Part shown: positions 16,205-27,008 of the stretch, piece by piece
Layout of the letters: each line of letters starts with the position of its first letter
How positions within the stretch are numbered: the first letter of the stretch is position 1
Source: CAIXSE01 sp040769125
GTDB lineage: Bacteria > Actinomycetota > Thermoleophilia > UBA2241
Direction: 5' to 3'
Length of the DNA stretch: 64,000 nucleotides
Assembly: GCA_040769125.1 (NCBI GenBank)
Contig: JAXGLO010000001.1
Span: forward strand, 1,178,001-1,242,000
Notes under the pieces: model-generated
What the model saw: the letters and a program-made list of their open reading frames with translations, nothing else
Database searches by the model: none
Told to the model about the DNA's origin: nothing
Position numbers and translations under genes: made by a program

Positions 16205-17527
16205 ATGGCTGACAAACTCACCGACACCCAGCTCGAAGCCGCGAACGATCCGAGGATCGTGGAAGGCAGCGAAGGCTACCTGATCGAGGTCGACGGCGAG
16301 ATCGTGCCGAACTACGACATCACCCTCACCGTGTTCAGCGAGGGCGACATCGTGACCGGCAACGTCGTCCGCATCGACAAGGACGAGGTCCTCGTCGACA
16401 TCGGCTACAAGTCGGAGGGTGTGATCCCGGTCAACGAGCTGAGCATCCGCAAGAACGTCAATACGTCCGAGGAAGTCACTCTGGACGAAGAGATCGACGC
16501 CCTCGTGATGACCAAAGAGGATGCCGACGGTCGCCTCATCCTCAGCAAGAAGCGCGCCAAGTTCGAGAAGGCCTGGAAGCGCATCGAGGGCGCCTTCGAG
16601 AGCGGTGAGCCCGTCCAGGGCAATGTGATCGAGGTCGTCAAGGGCGGCCTCATCCTCGACATCGGCGTGCGCGGCTTCCTGCCGGCCTCGCTGGTCGACA
16701 TCCGCCGGGTGCAGGATCTCCACGAGTATGTCGGCCAGGAGCTCTACTGTCGCGTCATCGAGATGAACCGCAATCGCAACAACGTGGTCCTGAGTCGCCG
16801 TGCCGTCCTCGAGGAGGAGCGCAAAGAGATTCGCCAGAAGATCATCGACAGCCTTACCGTGGGCGACATCGTCGAAGGTACCATCTCCAACATCGTCGAC
16901 TTCGGCGCTTTCGTCGACCTCGACGGCATCGACGGCCTTATCCACATCAGCGAGCTGTCCTGGACGCACATCAACCACCCATCCGAGGTGCTCCAGGTCA
17001 ACCAGAAAGTCAACGTCAAGGTGCTCGACATCGACCGCGACCGCCAGCGCATCTCTCTGGGCCTCAAGCAGACCCAGGAGGATCCGTGGCGGAAGATCGT
17101 CGCCCAGCATCGCGTCGGCGACATCGTCGAAGGCCGCGTCACCAAGATCGTCGCCTTCGGCGCCTTCGTCGAGATCTACGCGGGCATCGAGGGTCTCGTC
17201 CACATCAGCGAGCTGGCCAACCGCCACGTCGAGCGCCCGGATGAGATCGTCTCTGTCGGTCAGACGGTGTACGTCAAGATCATCGAGATCGACTCGGGTC
17301 GTCGCCGGCTGAGCCTCAGCATCAAGCGCGTCGACGGTGAGAACGTGCGTCCGATTCGCGTGGTCGTCGAGCCTGAGGAGCCGCCGGTCGAGGCCGACGA
17401 GCCGGCGGCGGCCGACGAGTCGGTCGCGGCCGACGAGCCCGAGCTGGGCCTCAGCGACGACGTCTTTCCGCGCGGAGCCTCCGAGGAGGAGCCGGCTGCG
17501 GCCGACGAGGGCGCAGGCGACGCCTGA
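16205..17527 (+). CDS. rpsA: 30S ribosomal protein S1
   Basis: A 440-residue protein with four S1 (OB-fold) repeats at about residues 42-110, 128-195, 213-283 and 300-370, each showing G-x-V-x-x-(I/V)-x-x-F/G-A-F-V or related strands. The tail (about 385-440) is acidic and alanine-rich with repeated ADE units. S1 helps structured mRNAs bind the ribosome. Four repeats is the usual size in actinobacteria. The ATG at 16205 has a GGGAGG sequence about 12 bases upstream. A strong hairpin follows the gene. Confidence 0.95.
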   Translation: MADKLTDTQLEAANDPRIVEGSEGYLIEVDGEIVPNYDITLTVFSEGDIVTGNVVRIDKDEVLVDIGYKSEGVIPVNELSIRKNVNTSEEVTLDEEIDALVMTKEDADGRLILSKKRAKFEKAWKRIEGAFESGEPVQGNVIEVVKGGLILDIGVRGFLPASLVDIRRVQDLHEYVGQELYCRVIEMNRNRNNVVLSRRAVLEEERKEIRQKIIDSLTVGDIVEGTISNIVDFGAFVDLDGIDGLIHISELSWTHINHPSEVLQVNQKVNVKVLDIDRDRQRISLGLKQTQEDPWRKIVAQHRVGDIVEGRVTKIVAFGAFVEIYAGIEGLVHISELANRHVERPDEIVSVGQTVYVKIIEIDSGRRRLSLSIKRVDGENVRPIRVVVEPEEPPVEADEPAAADESVAADEPELGLSDDVFPRGASEEEPAAADEGAGDA

Positions 17528-17543
17528 TCGAGCTGTGACGGTT

Positions 17544-17575
17544 GCGGCCGCGTCGCCTTCGAAGGCCGCGGCCGC
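17544..17575 (+). terminator. Hairpin after rpsA
   Basis: GCGGCCGCG pairs perfectly with CGCGGCCGC, and the loop itself folds as GCCTTC/GAAGGC. There is no T-run, as is common for hairpins in high-GC genomes. Confidence 0.6.
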
Positions 17576-17599
17576 GCCGTCCTGATTTCCACCCTCGCG

Positions 17600-18226
17600 A
17601 TGGACAGCACCCACCATCTCGTCCCCTGGCTCGGCCTGACCGGCGGCATCGGATCGGGCAAGTCCACCGCGCTCGCCTACCTGTGCCAGCTCGGCGCCGC
17701 CGTCATCTCAAGTGACGACATCGTGCACGGCCTCTACTCACGTCCCGACATCGTCGCTGCTGTGCTCGAGCGGTTCGGCGATGGCGTCGCCCGTGGACAG
17801 GAGATCGACCGGCGCTCCGTCGCCCGCATCGTTTTCGCCGACCGCAAGCAGCTCGTTTGGCTCCAGGATCTGCTGCACCCGCACGTCAAGGCGGCGATCG
17901 ACGCCTGGGGTCAGGTCGCCCAGGAGGCGGAGCCGCGGCCTCATCTGCTCGCCGTCGAGGTGCCGCTGCTGTTCGAGGCCAACCTGACCGCCTTCTTCGA
18001 CTACGTTATGCTCATCACCGCGCCGGGCGAGACGCGGCGCAAGCGGCTCGTTGACAAGTTCACCGACAGCGAGTTCGCCAGCCGCGTGGCGGCGCAGATG
18101 CCGGAGGAGGAGAAGATGGCGCGCTCCGACTTCGTGTTCCATAACGTCGGTTCGCGCAAGGCGATGCGGGACTTCCTTGGGCAGACGGTCGCACAGATCA
18201 TCTCGTCTCCGGCGACGTCCGCGTAA
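17600..18226 (+). CDS. coaE: Dephospho-CoA kinase
   Basis: A 208-residue P-loop kinase carrying out the last step of coenzyme A synthesis. Walker A is GLTGGIGSGKST (residues 13-24), SSDDIVHGLY follows as the substrate-binding region, and VEVPLLFE is the Walker B-like segment. The order rpsA-coaE, then polA upstream and uvrB downstream, is a common actinobacterial arrangement. The start is ATG 17600, just after the rpsA hairpin. Confidence 0.95.
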   Translation: MDSTHHLVPWLGLTGGIGSGKSTALAYLCQLGAAVISSDDIVHGLYSRPDIVAAVLERFGDGVARGQEIDRRSVARIVFADRKQLVWLQDLLHPHVKAAIDAWGQVAQEAEPRPHLLAVEVPLLFEANLTAFFDYVMLITAPGETRRKRLVDKFTDSEFASRVAAQMPEEEKMARSDFVFHNVGSRKAMRDFLGQTVAQIISSPATSA

Positions 18227-18260
18227 GCTCATCAGACGACGGGGAGGGTCCGCAGCGGCG

Positions 18261-18866
18261 GTGAGACGCCTGCTTGTTCTCGCCGTGCTGGTCGCCCTTG
18301 CGGCCGCCGGCGTCGTCGCCGGCTGGCGCTGGCTGGCGTCGGTTGTCAGTCCGGCTCCGCTGACATGGCTGGAGCGCTCGGCACACCCTCTCACGCACGC
18401 CGGTCAGATCAACGCCTCCGCGCGGCGCAACGGCCTTGACCCTGCGCTAGTCGCCGCTGTGATCAAAGTCGAGAGCGGCTTCGACCCGCAGGCACGCTCC
18501 CCGCAGGGCGCTCTGGGGCTGATGCAGCTGCTGCCCGAGACGGCCGCTCACATCGCGAGGCAGACCGGCGGCGTGAGCTTCACAACGGAGGATCTCCGCG
18601 ACCCCGCCATCAATATCCGGTACGGCTGCTACTATCTGGGAATCGCGCTGCGTGCCTTCCAGGGCGATCAGCTGGCCGCCGTGGCGGCCTACAACGCCGG
18701 CATCGGCGCCGTGATGCCCTGGGTGGCGCAGGCCAGGGCCGAAGGTCGCCGACTGGCGCTGCGCGACATCGCCTATGCCGAGACGCGTGCCTACGTGAGT
18801 CAGGTGCTCTCGGCGCGAGCAACCTACCGTGAGCTGCACGGCGAACGTCTGGGGCCGGCGCCCTGA
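18261..18866 (+). CDS. Membrane-anchored lytic transglycosylase (SLT domain)
   Basis: A 201-residue protein beginning at GTG 18261. Residues 1-25 form a signal anchor (LLVLAVLVALAAAGVVAGW). The rest is an SLT goose-lysozyme-like domain: VIKVESGFDPQARSPQGALGLMQL holds the catalytic Glu, with the expected GLMQ and the later AYNAG motif. Such enzymes cleave murein outside the membrane to form 1,6-anhydroMurNAc. A GGGGAGGG sequence lies 12 bases upstream, so the ribosome site is somewhat distant. It sits between coaE and uvrB on the same strand. Confidence 0.9.
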   Translation: MRRLLVLAVLVALAAAGVVAGWRWLASVVSPAPLTWLERSAHPLTHAGQINASARRNGLDPALVAAVIKVESGFDPQARSPQGALGLMQLLPETAAHIARQTGGVSFTTEDLRDPAINIRYGCYYLGIALRAFQGDQLAAVAAYNAGIGAVMPWVAQARAEGRRLALRDIAYAETRAYVSQVLSARATYRELHGERLGPAP

Positions 18867-18917
18867 GCCGTGAGCGCAGGCTCCCGGCGCGGCCGGCCGT
18901 CTGCGGAGGAGGATGAG

Positions 18918-20922
<2,005 letters not shown>

Positions 20923-20930
<8 letters not shown>

Positions 20931-21594
20931 CGCCATGCATCTGCAGCACCTGGTGGCGCGCGCGCAGGCCTTTGGCGCCGACAGAGCGGCGCCGCTTCCG
21001 GCACGCGCCGTCGTGGTCGACGAGCGCGTGCTGCTCAAGTGCCGCGTGCCGCTCTGCACCGGCTACGGCGTGAATCTCATGTGCCCGCCGAACACCCCGA
21101 CGGCGGAGGAGACGCGCGTCGCGCTGGCTCGCTACGAGGACACGCTCGTCGTGCAGAGCGACATCCCCTTCAGGCAAGGCGAGGTCGACGCCGTTCTCGG
21201 CGGCGCCGGGTACGCGGAGGCGAAGGCCGCTGGCCTCTGTCAGGACGCCGCGGCCGTCGCCGGAGAGGAAGCGTCGCTGCCGGAGAGCGTCGCCGACTAC
21301 GAGCAGCGTCTCAGGGACAGTAAGAACGCCTTCCTGCGGCTCATGTCGGCTCTCGAGGCGGAGGCCTTCAAGATGGGCTATCGCTTCGCTGCGGCCTACG
21401 CCGGCGGCGACTGCGAGCTCTGTGCCGTGTGCGTCGGCCCCGGCGGCGAGCCCTGCCGTCACCCATTCGAGGCGCGGCCGTCCATGGAGGCCGTGGGTAT
21501 CGACGTGGTGGCCACCGCCGAGGCGGCCGGCCTCGCCATCGAGATGCCAGCTACAGATCGCCCCTGCTGGACGGGCCTGCTGCTCATCGACTGA
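20923..21594 (+). CDS. DUF2284 predicted metal-binding protein
   Basis: A 223-residue cysteine-rich protein of the DUF2284 family. Conserved groups are KCRVPLCTGYG, LMCPPNTPT and a C-terminal set CELCAVCVGPGGEPCRHP. The pattern suggests an Fe-S or other metal centre, and the family is common in anaerobes; no reaction is established. The GTG at 20923 follows a good GGGGAGG ribosome site and overlaps uvrB, so it is co-translated with uvrB. That link hints at, but does not show, a role connected with repair or redox control of it. Confidence 0.82.
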
Positions 21595-21693
21595 TCCCGG
21601 GCGGGCTCAGTCGCGAGCGCGGCTCCTTCTCAGGTGGGCGCGGCGGCGCTGAGGGTCGGCGGTACGACCCGCCCAGCCGACGCTTTCAGCGGT

Positions 21694-21699
21694 TACAAT
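21694..21699 (+). promoter_or_regulatory. -10 box of the uvrA transcript
   Basis: TACAAT preceded by GGT, 9 bases before the ATG of an 8-codon leader ORF. It predicts transcription starting at or within 3 bases of that ATG. Confidence 0.5.
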
Positions 21700-21708
21700 G
21701 GCGAGCAC

Positions 21709-21735
21709 ATGAGCGCTGTGCCCGTCATCACATGA
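21709..21735 (+). CDS. Putative leader peptide MSAVPVIT upstream of uvrA
   Basis: An 8-codon ORF whose ATG lies 9 bases after a TACAAT box. Its TGA overlaps the uvrA ATG as ATGA. uvrA has no ribosome site of its own, so a ribosome that starts on this leaderless ORF and re-starts at the overlap would explain how uvrA is translated. Alternatively the ORF is chance and uvrA is read from its own ATG. Confidence 0.4.
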   Translation: MSAVPVIT

Positions 21736-24572
21736 GCCACGATCTCGTCATCACCGGCGCCCGCGAGCACAACCTCAAGAACGTCTCGCTGCGCCTGCCG
21801 CGGGATCGCTTCATCGTCATCACCGGCCTGTCGGGCTCGGGGAAGAGCTCTCTCGCCTTCGACACCATCTATGCGGAGGGTCAGCGCCGCTACGTCGAGA
21901 GCCTCTCGGCCTACGCCCGCCAGTTTCTCGGCCAGATGGACAAGCCGGACGTCGACAGCATCGAGGGGCTCTCGCCGGCGATCTCCATCGACCAGAAGAC
22001 GAGCTCCCGCAACCCACGCTCGACAGTCGGCACTGTCACCGAGATCTACGACTACCTGCGGCTGCTCTACGCGCGTGTCGGTCGCCCGCACTGCCCGGAG
22101 TGCGGGCGACCCATCTCCGGGCAGAGCATCCAGCAGATGGTGGACCGCGTCTGCGAGCTCGGCACGGGCACGCGCTTCAGCGTCCTGGCGCCCGTCGTGC
22201 GCGGCCGCAAGGGCGAGTACGGCTGGCTCTTCGAGCAGCTTCGCGCCGACGGCTTCACCCGGGTCAGGGTGGACGGCGAGCTGCGGGAGCTCGAGGAGTC
22301 CATCGAGCTGAACAAGAAGGTCAAGCACGATATCGCGGTGGTCGTCGATCGCCTCGTCATGAAGGAGGGCCTGCGGCGGCGGCTCACGGACTCCGTCGAG
22401 ACCGCGGCCCAACTCGCCGACGGCCTCGTGGAGATCGAGATCGCAGGCGGCGAGAGCCTCACCTTCTCGGAGAAGTTCGCTTGCATCTACTGCGGCGTCT
22501 CGCTGCCCGAGATCGAGCCGCGCGTCTTCAGCTTCAACACCCCGCACGGGGCCTGCCCCAGCTGCCACGGCCTGGGCGCCACCCAGGAGATCGACCCCAG
22601 GCTTGTCGTCCCCGACGGCTCGCTCAGCATCGACAAGGGGGCGCTGCTGCCCTACGGCAACCTCTCGTTCGGATGGCTCGAGCAGATCTTCGAGAGCATC
22701 GCCGCTACGTTCGACGTCGACACGGGCGTGCCGTGGGATGAGCTTCCCGAGGAGCACCGCGGCCTGTACCTGTACGGCACCGGCAAGGAACGCATCCCAC
22801 TCAGCTACCGTAACTACCGGGGTCGCGTCCGTCACTACTCATCGAGCTTTCCCGGCATCATCAGGCATCTGGAGCGGCGCTTCGCGGAGACGGAATCCGA
22901 GCAGGTGCGTCAGAGGATCGAGGAGTACATGGCCGACCGGCCCTGCCCGGTGTGCAAAGGTGCGCGGCTGAAGCCCACGAGCCTCGCCGTAACGGTAGGT
23001 GGCCGTGACATCCACCAGTTCACCCTGCTGAGCGTGCGCGAGGCGCTCGGCTTCCTCGGTGGGCTCGAGCTCACGGCCACCGAGCGTCTTATCGGAGCGC
23101 GGATCATCCGCGAGATCGAAGAGCGCCTGAGCTTCCTCAACGACGTGGGCGTCGGCTACCTGACGCTGCAGCGCGCCGCCGCCACGCTCTCAGGCGGCGA
23201 GGCCCAGCGGATTCGCCTCGCTACCCAGATCGGCTCCGCGCTGGTCGGTGTGCTCTACATCCTGGACGAGCCCAGCATCGGTCTGCACCAGCGCGACAAC
23301 CGGCGCCTCATCGACACGCTGCTGCACCTGTGCGACCTGGGCAACACGGTGATCGTCGTCGAGCACGACGAAGAGACGATGCGCGCGGCGGATCACATCG
23401 TCGACATGGGCCCGGGAGCGGGCGAGCACGGCGGTGAGATCGTCGCCGAGGGGGATCCTGCCAAGGTCATGAGGACGCCGGGCTCGGTGACCGGCGATTT
23501 CCTGGCCGGGAGGCGCCGCATCAGGCTGCCCGGGCAGAGACGGTTCCTCGATCAGTGGTTCACCGTTCGCGGCGCAAGGATGCACAACCTGCGCGACATC
23601 GACGTCAGCTTCCCGATAGCGGCGTTCACCTGTGTCACCGGCGTCTCCGGCTCCGGCAAATCGACTCTGGTCAACGAGATCCTGTACAAGGGAATGGCCG
23701 CCCGCCTCAACCGGGGTTCCAAGCTGCGGCCCGGCCCGCACGACGGGATCGACGGAGCTCACCTGCTCAACAAGGTTATCGATATCGACCAGTCGCCGAT
23801 CGGGCGCACCCCGCGGTCCAACCCCGCGACCTACACAGGCGTCTTCGACCACATCCGACGGCTCTTCTCGCAGACACCGGAGAGTAAGCTGCGCGGGTAC
23901 AAGCCCGGCCGCTTCAGCTTCAACGTAAAGGGCGGACGTTGCGAGACCTGTCGCGGCGACGGCCAGCTCAAGATCGAGATGCACTTCCTCCCGGATGTGT
24001 ACGTGCCCTGCGAGGCCTGCCGCGGCAAGCGCTACAACCGCGACACGCTCGACGTCCGCTACAAGGGCAAGAACATCGCCGAGGTTCTCGAGATGAGCGT
24101 GGAGGAGTCGGTGGAGTTCTTCGCCAACGTGCCGTATATCGCGAGGCGCCTCGCCGCTCTCGCCGACGTCGGCCTCGGCTACGTCAAGCTCGGGCAGCCC
24201 GCGACGACCCTCTCCGGCGGCGAGGCGCAGCGGGTCAAGCTGGCCAGCGAGCTCTCCAAGGTCGCTACGGGAAGGACGCTCTACATCCTCGACGAGCCCA
24301 CGACCGGCCTGCACTTCGCCGATATCGAGAAGCTGCTCGAGATGCTGCAGCGGCTGGTGGACCAGGGCAACACGGTGGTCGTCATCGAGCACAACCTGGA
24401 CGTCATCAAGTCGGCCGACTGGGTCATCGATCTCGGCCCTGAGGGCGGGGATGAAGGCGGCGACGTGGTTGCGGCCGGCACCCCCGAGGACCTCGCCGGC
24501 ATGGCCGAAGCGTCGCACACCGGGCGCTTCCTGGCGCATGCCCTCGAGGAGCATCCCGTCACGCCGCTCTGA
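21732..24572 (+). CDS. uvrA: Excinuclease ABC subunit A
   Basis: A 946-residue UvrA, the damage-sensing ATPase of nucleotide excision repair. It has two ABC modules: Walker A GLSGSGKSS and GVSGSGKST, with signatures LSGGEAQRIRLA and LSGGEAQRVKLA. Zinc modules are CPEC, CIYCG with CPSCHG, CPVCKG, and CETCRG with CEACRG. Conserved sequence begins SHDLVITGAREHNLKN right after ATG 21732, so longer upstream starts are rejected. It is separate from uvrB by the DUF2284 gene and has its own promoter-like element. Confidence 0.97.
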   Translation: MSHDLVITGAREHNLKNVSLRLPRDRFIVITGLSGSGKSSLAFDTIYAEGQRRYVESLSAYARQFLGQMDKPDVDSIEGLSPAISIDQKTSSRNPRSTVGTVTEIYDYLRLLYARVGRPHCPECGRPISGQSIQQMVDRVCELGTGTRFSVLAPVVRGRKGEYGWLFEQLRADGFTRVRVDGELRELEESIELNKKVKHDIAVVVDRLVMKEGLRRRLTDSVETAAQLADGLVEIEIAGGESLTFSEKFACIYCGVSLPEIEPRVFSFNTPHGACPSCHGLGATQEIDPRLVVPDGSLSIDKGALLPYGNLSFGWLEQIFESIAATFDVDTGVPWDELPEEHRGLYLYGTGKERIPLSYRNYRGRVRHYSSSFPGIIRHLERRFAETESEQVRQRIEEYMADRPCPVCKGARLKPTSLAVTVGGRDIHQFTLLSVREALGFLGGLELTATERLIGARIIREIEERLSFLNDVGVGYLTLQRAAATLSGGEAQRIRLATQIGSALVGVLYILDEPSIGLHQRDNRRLIDTLLHLCDLGNTVIVVEHDEETMRAADHIVDMGPGAGEHGGEIVAEGDPAKVMRTPGSVTGDFLAGRRRIRLPGQRRFLDQWFTVRGARMHNLRDIDVSFPIAAFTCVTGVSGSGKSTLVNEILYKGMAARLNRGSKLRPGPHDGIDGAHLLNKVIDIDQSPIGRTPRSNPATYTGVFDHIRRLFSQTPESKLRGYKPGRFSFNVKGGRCETCRGDGQLKIEMHFLPDVYVPCEACRGKRYNRDTLDVRYKGKNIAEVLEMSVEESVEFFANVPYIARRLAALADVGLGYVKLGQPATTLSGGEAQRVKLASELSKVATGRTLYILDEPTTGLHFADIEKLLEMLQRLVDQGNTVVVIEHNLDVIKSADWVIDLGPEGGDEGGDVVAAGTPEDLAGMAEASHTGRFLAHALEEHPVTPL

Positions 24573-24609
24573 GGCCGGCGGACGGCGCCGCCTGTCTGCG
24601 CTACAGGGG

Positions 24610-24615
24610 TACAAT
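24610..24615 (+). promoter_or_regulatory. -10 box of uvrC, leaderless arrangement
   Basis: GGGGTACAATCA with TACAAT 7 bases before the uvrC ATG. The intervening AGGGGG directly abuts the start and is too close to be a ribosome site. Confidence 0.5.
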
Positions 24616-24622
24616 CAGGGGG

Positions 24623-26485
24623 ATGACCGCGCCTCTCTCCCAGCCCGACGACGCCCTGCAGGATCTGCGCGCCATCCTGCCGAGGATTCCCGATCAGCCC
24701 GGCGTGTACCGGTTTCTGGGGGCCGACGGCGAGGTGCTCTACGTCGGCAAGGCCAAGGCTCTGCGCAAGCGCGTTTCCTCGTATTTCCGGAGCAGCGGCA
24801 CTCCTCACGGGCGCACGCCTGAGATGCTCGCCCTGGCGCGGGACATCGAGTGGGTGGTCACCGCCACCGAGCGCGAGGCCCTGCTCCTCGAGGACAACTT
24901 CATCAAGGAGTTCCGGCCTCGCTACAACCTTCGTCTGCGCGACGACAAGAGCTACCCGTACATCGAGATCACGCTCCGCGACGAATGGCCGCGGGTGCGG
25001 TTCTTCCGCGGGCGTCGCGTGCCCGGTAACCTGTATTTCGGGCCATACTCCAGCGCGGCCAAGGTCAGGGAGGTGACAGGCCTGCTCGGCCGCATCTTCC
25101 CCTATCGCAAGTGTCGCGGCGCGGCGCCGGGCCGTCCCAGCGGCTCGCCGTGCCTGCAGCTCTCGATCAAGCGCTCGCTGGCGCCCTGCGACCAGCGCGT
25201 CACGCATGAGGAGTACATGGAGGTCATCCGGCAGGTGATCGAGTTCCTGCACGGGCGCCTCGGCCGGGTGGAGCGCGAGATTGAGCGGGAGATGGCGAGG
25301 GCTGCGGGGTCGCAGGAGTTCGAGAAGGCGGCGCTGCTCCGCGACCGGCTGGCGGCCGTACGACACGTCCGTGAGCATCAGACGGCCCGTATCGAGGGTG
25401 CCGATGCCTTCGATGTCGTCGCCCTGCACCAGGGCGAGCCTGGCGCCAACGTCCAGGTCTTCCGCGTGCGCGATGGGAAAGTGGTCGACCGCGAGTCTTT
25501 CTACGTCGAGAACGCCGCCGGCCGGGAGCCCGCGGAGGCGCTCGAGGAGTTCCTGCTCGAGTACTACTGGGAGGGCTCGGGCGTGCCGCCGGAGATCGTC
25601 GTGCCGTCGCCCGGGGCGGGCGATGTCGCCGAGGTTCTCACGGCGCGTCGCGGCGCAGGGGTGATCGTGCGTGCCGTGCAGCGGGGGCCCAAGCGGCGCC
25701 TGCTCGAGATGGCGCAGCGCAACGCCGAGTCCGCCGCGGCCGCCGAGACGGAGCGCCTGGCTAGCCGGAGCGCTTCACGGATCGAAGCGCTTGAGCGTCT
25801 GCGCGACGCCCTCGACCTCCCTCAGCTCCCTCTCCGCATAGAGTGCTACGACATCTCCAACCTGGGCGAGGGACACCCGGTGGGGTCGATGGTCGTCTTC
25901 GAAGGCGGCCGGCCGAAGAAGGCGCACTACCGCAAGTTCGCCGTGCGCGGCGTCGCCGGCCAGGACGATTTCTCCATGATGGCGGAGATCCTGCGGCGGC
26001 GCTTCGAGCGGTACGGTGCGCCGGAGGAGCACGACGGGAGCTTCGCATCGCTGCCCGACCTCGTGCTCGTCGACGGCGGCAAAGGGCAGCTCTCGGCGGC
26101 GAGCACGGTCCTGCAGGAGGCCGGAGTGGCGGTCGCCCTCGCCGGCCTCGCCAAGCAGCATGAGGAGGTCTACGTACCGGGCTCCCGGCGGCCACTGCCG
26201 CTGGCCGCCGACGACCCCGGCTCCCTCCTGCTGCAACGGATCCGCGACGAGGCGCATCGCTTCGCCGTGACGTACCATAGGCGACGGCGCGAGGCGGACA
26301 TGCTCAGGTCGTCGGTCTTCGACGAGCTGCCCCAGGTCGGCCCGGTGCGCCGCCGGCGCATTCTCGAGCACTTCGGCAGCCCGGAGGCGTTCATCGCCGC
26401 CAGCCGCGACGAGATGGAGCGGGTGCCCGGGTTGCCTCGGAAGGTGGGGAGGGAGATCTATGCGCACCTTCACAAGACGGGCTGA
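24623..26485 (+). CDS. uvrC: Excinuclease ABC subunit C
   Basis: A 620-residue dual-incision nuclease. Residues 17-95 are the GIY-YIG domain (PGVYRFLG, VLYVGKAK, with the later ALLLEDNFIKEF). A UVR motif lies near residues 218-245 (EFEKAALLRDRLAAV). The RNase H-like second nuclease contains IECYDISN and LVLVDGGKGQL, and a C-terminal helix-hairpin-helix pair reads VPGLPRKVGREIY. It heads the run uvrC-ogt-rapZ-yvcK-whiA. Its end overlaps the methyltransferase gene by 26 bases. Confidence 0.96.
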   Translation: MTAPLSQPDDALQDLRAILPRIPDQPGVYRFLGADGEVLYVGKAKALRKRVSSYFRSSGTPHGRTPEMLALARDIEWVVTATEREALLLEDNFIKEFRPRYNLRLRDDKSYPYIEITLRDEWPRVRFFRGRRVPGNLYFGPYSSAAKVREVTGLLGRIFPYRKCRGAAPGRPSGSPCLQLSIKRSLAPCDQRVTHEEYMEVIRQVIEFLHGRLGRVEREIEREMARAAGSQEFEKAALLRDRLAAVRHVREHQTARIEGADAFDVVALHQGEPGANVQVFRVRDGKVVDRESFYVENAAGREPAEALEEFLLEYYWEGSGVPPEIVVPSPGAGDVAEVLTARRGAGVIVRAVQRGPKRRLLEMAQRNAESAAAAETERLASRSASRIEALERLRDALDLPQLPLRIECYDISNLGEGHPVGSMVVFEGGRPKKAHYRKFAVRGVAGQDDFSMMAEILRRRFERYGAPEEHDGSFASLPDLVLVDGGKGQLSAASTVLQEAGVAVALAGLAKQHEEVYVPGSRRPLPLAADDPGSLLLQRIRDEAHRFAVTYHRRRREADMLRSSVFDELPQVGPVRRRRILEHFGSPEAFIAASRDEMERVPGLPRKVGREIYAHLHKTG

Positions 26486-27008
26486 GCGCTACCAGCGCCG
26501 GGGGCCGGTGGTCGAGGAGACGTTCGCCACCCGTTTCGGCGTGGGGCGGCTGCTCCTCGTCGGAGGGCTGCCGGCGGAGCTCGTCCTCCCCGATCCGCAG
26601 CTGACGGGGACGTCGGGGCGGCGTGCGAGCCGCTGGTCGCAGCTGCTCGAGCGGTACTTCGCGGGCGAACGGGTCGACGTCCAGCTGGACGTCGAGGGGT
26701 TCGCGGCGCTGCACGGCCTGCCCGAGTTCTCGCGAGCCGTCTTCGAGGCGTTGTCGTCGCTGGAGTACGGCGAGGTGGTCAGCTACGGTGAGCTGGCCTC
26801 CCGCGCCGGCCGGCCGCGCGCCCATCGGGCGGTCGGATCGGTGATGGCGCGCAATCCGCTGCCGGTGCTGCTGCCGTGTCACCGGGTCGTCCGCGGGGAC
26901 GGCCGGCTCGGCCTCTTCGGCGACGATCCGGCCTGGAAGTCGAGACTACTTCATCTGGAGGGCGTGGAGCTGGCCGGCGACCGGCTGGCGAGGGGGGAGG
27001 ATCAGTGA
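26460..27008 (+). CDS. ogt: Methylated-DNA-protein cysteine methyltransferase
   Basis: A 182-residue Ogt/MGMT-type suicide alkyltransferase that removes O6-alkyl groups from guanine. The active site LLPCHRVV (Cys near residue 140), the DNA-binding helix-turn-helix YGELASRAGRPRAHRAVGSVMARNP and the closing GLFGDDPAWKSRLLHLEG are all present. Its ATG lies within the end of uvrC behind GGGGAGGGAG, and its TGA overlaps the rapZ GTG. Insertion of a repair methyltransferase between uvrC and rapZ adds direct reversal to excision repair in one transcript. Confidence 0.93.
   Translation: MRTFTRRAERYQRRGPVVEETFATRFGVGRLLLVGGLPAELVLPDPQLTGTSGRRASRWSQLLERYFAGERVDVQLDVEGFAALHGLPEFSRAVFEALSSLEYGEVVSYGELASRAGRPRAHRAVGSVMARNPLPVLLPCHRVVRGDGRLGLFGDDPAWKSRLLHLEGVELAGDRLARGEDQ

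Noticed and set aside
18870..18917. Earlier GTG start for uvrB
   Set aside because: It has no good ribosome site, while GTG 18918 has GGAGGAGG at the right distance and gives the normal N-terminus.
21429..21731. 101-codon N-terminal extension of uvrA
   Set aside because: It overlaps the DUF2284 gene and is not UvrA-like; family sequence starts at 21732.
21600..24625. LexA-type operators (GAAC-N4-GTTC) near uvrA and uvrC
   Set aside because: Looked for and not found upstream of polA, uvrA, uvrB or uvrC.
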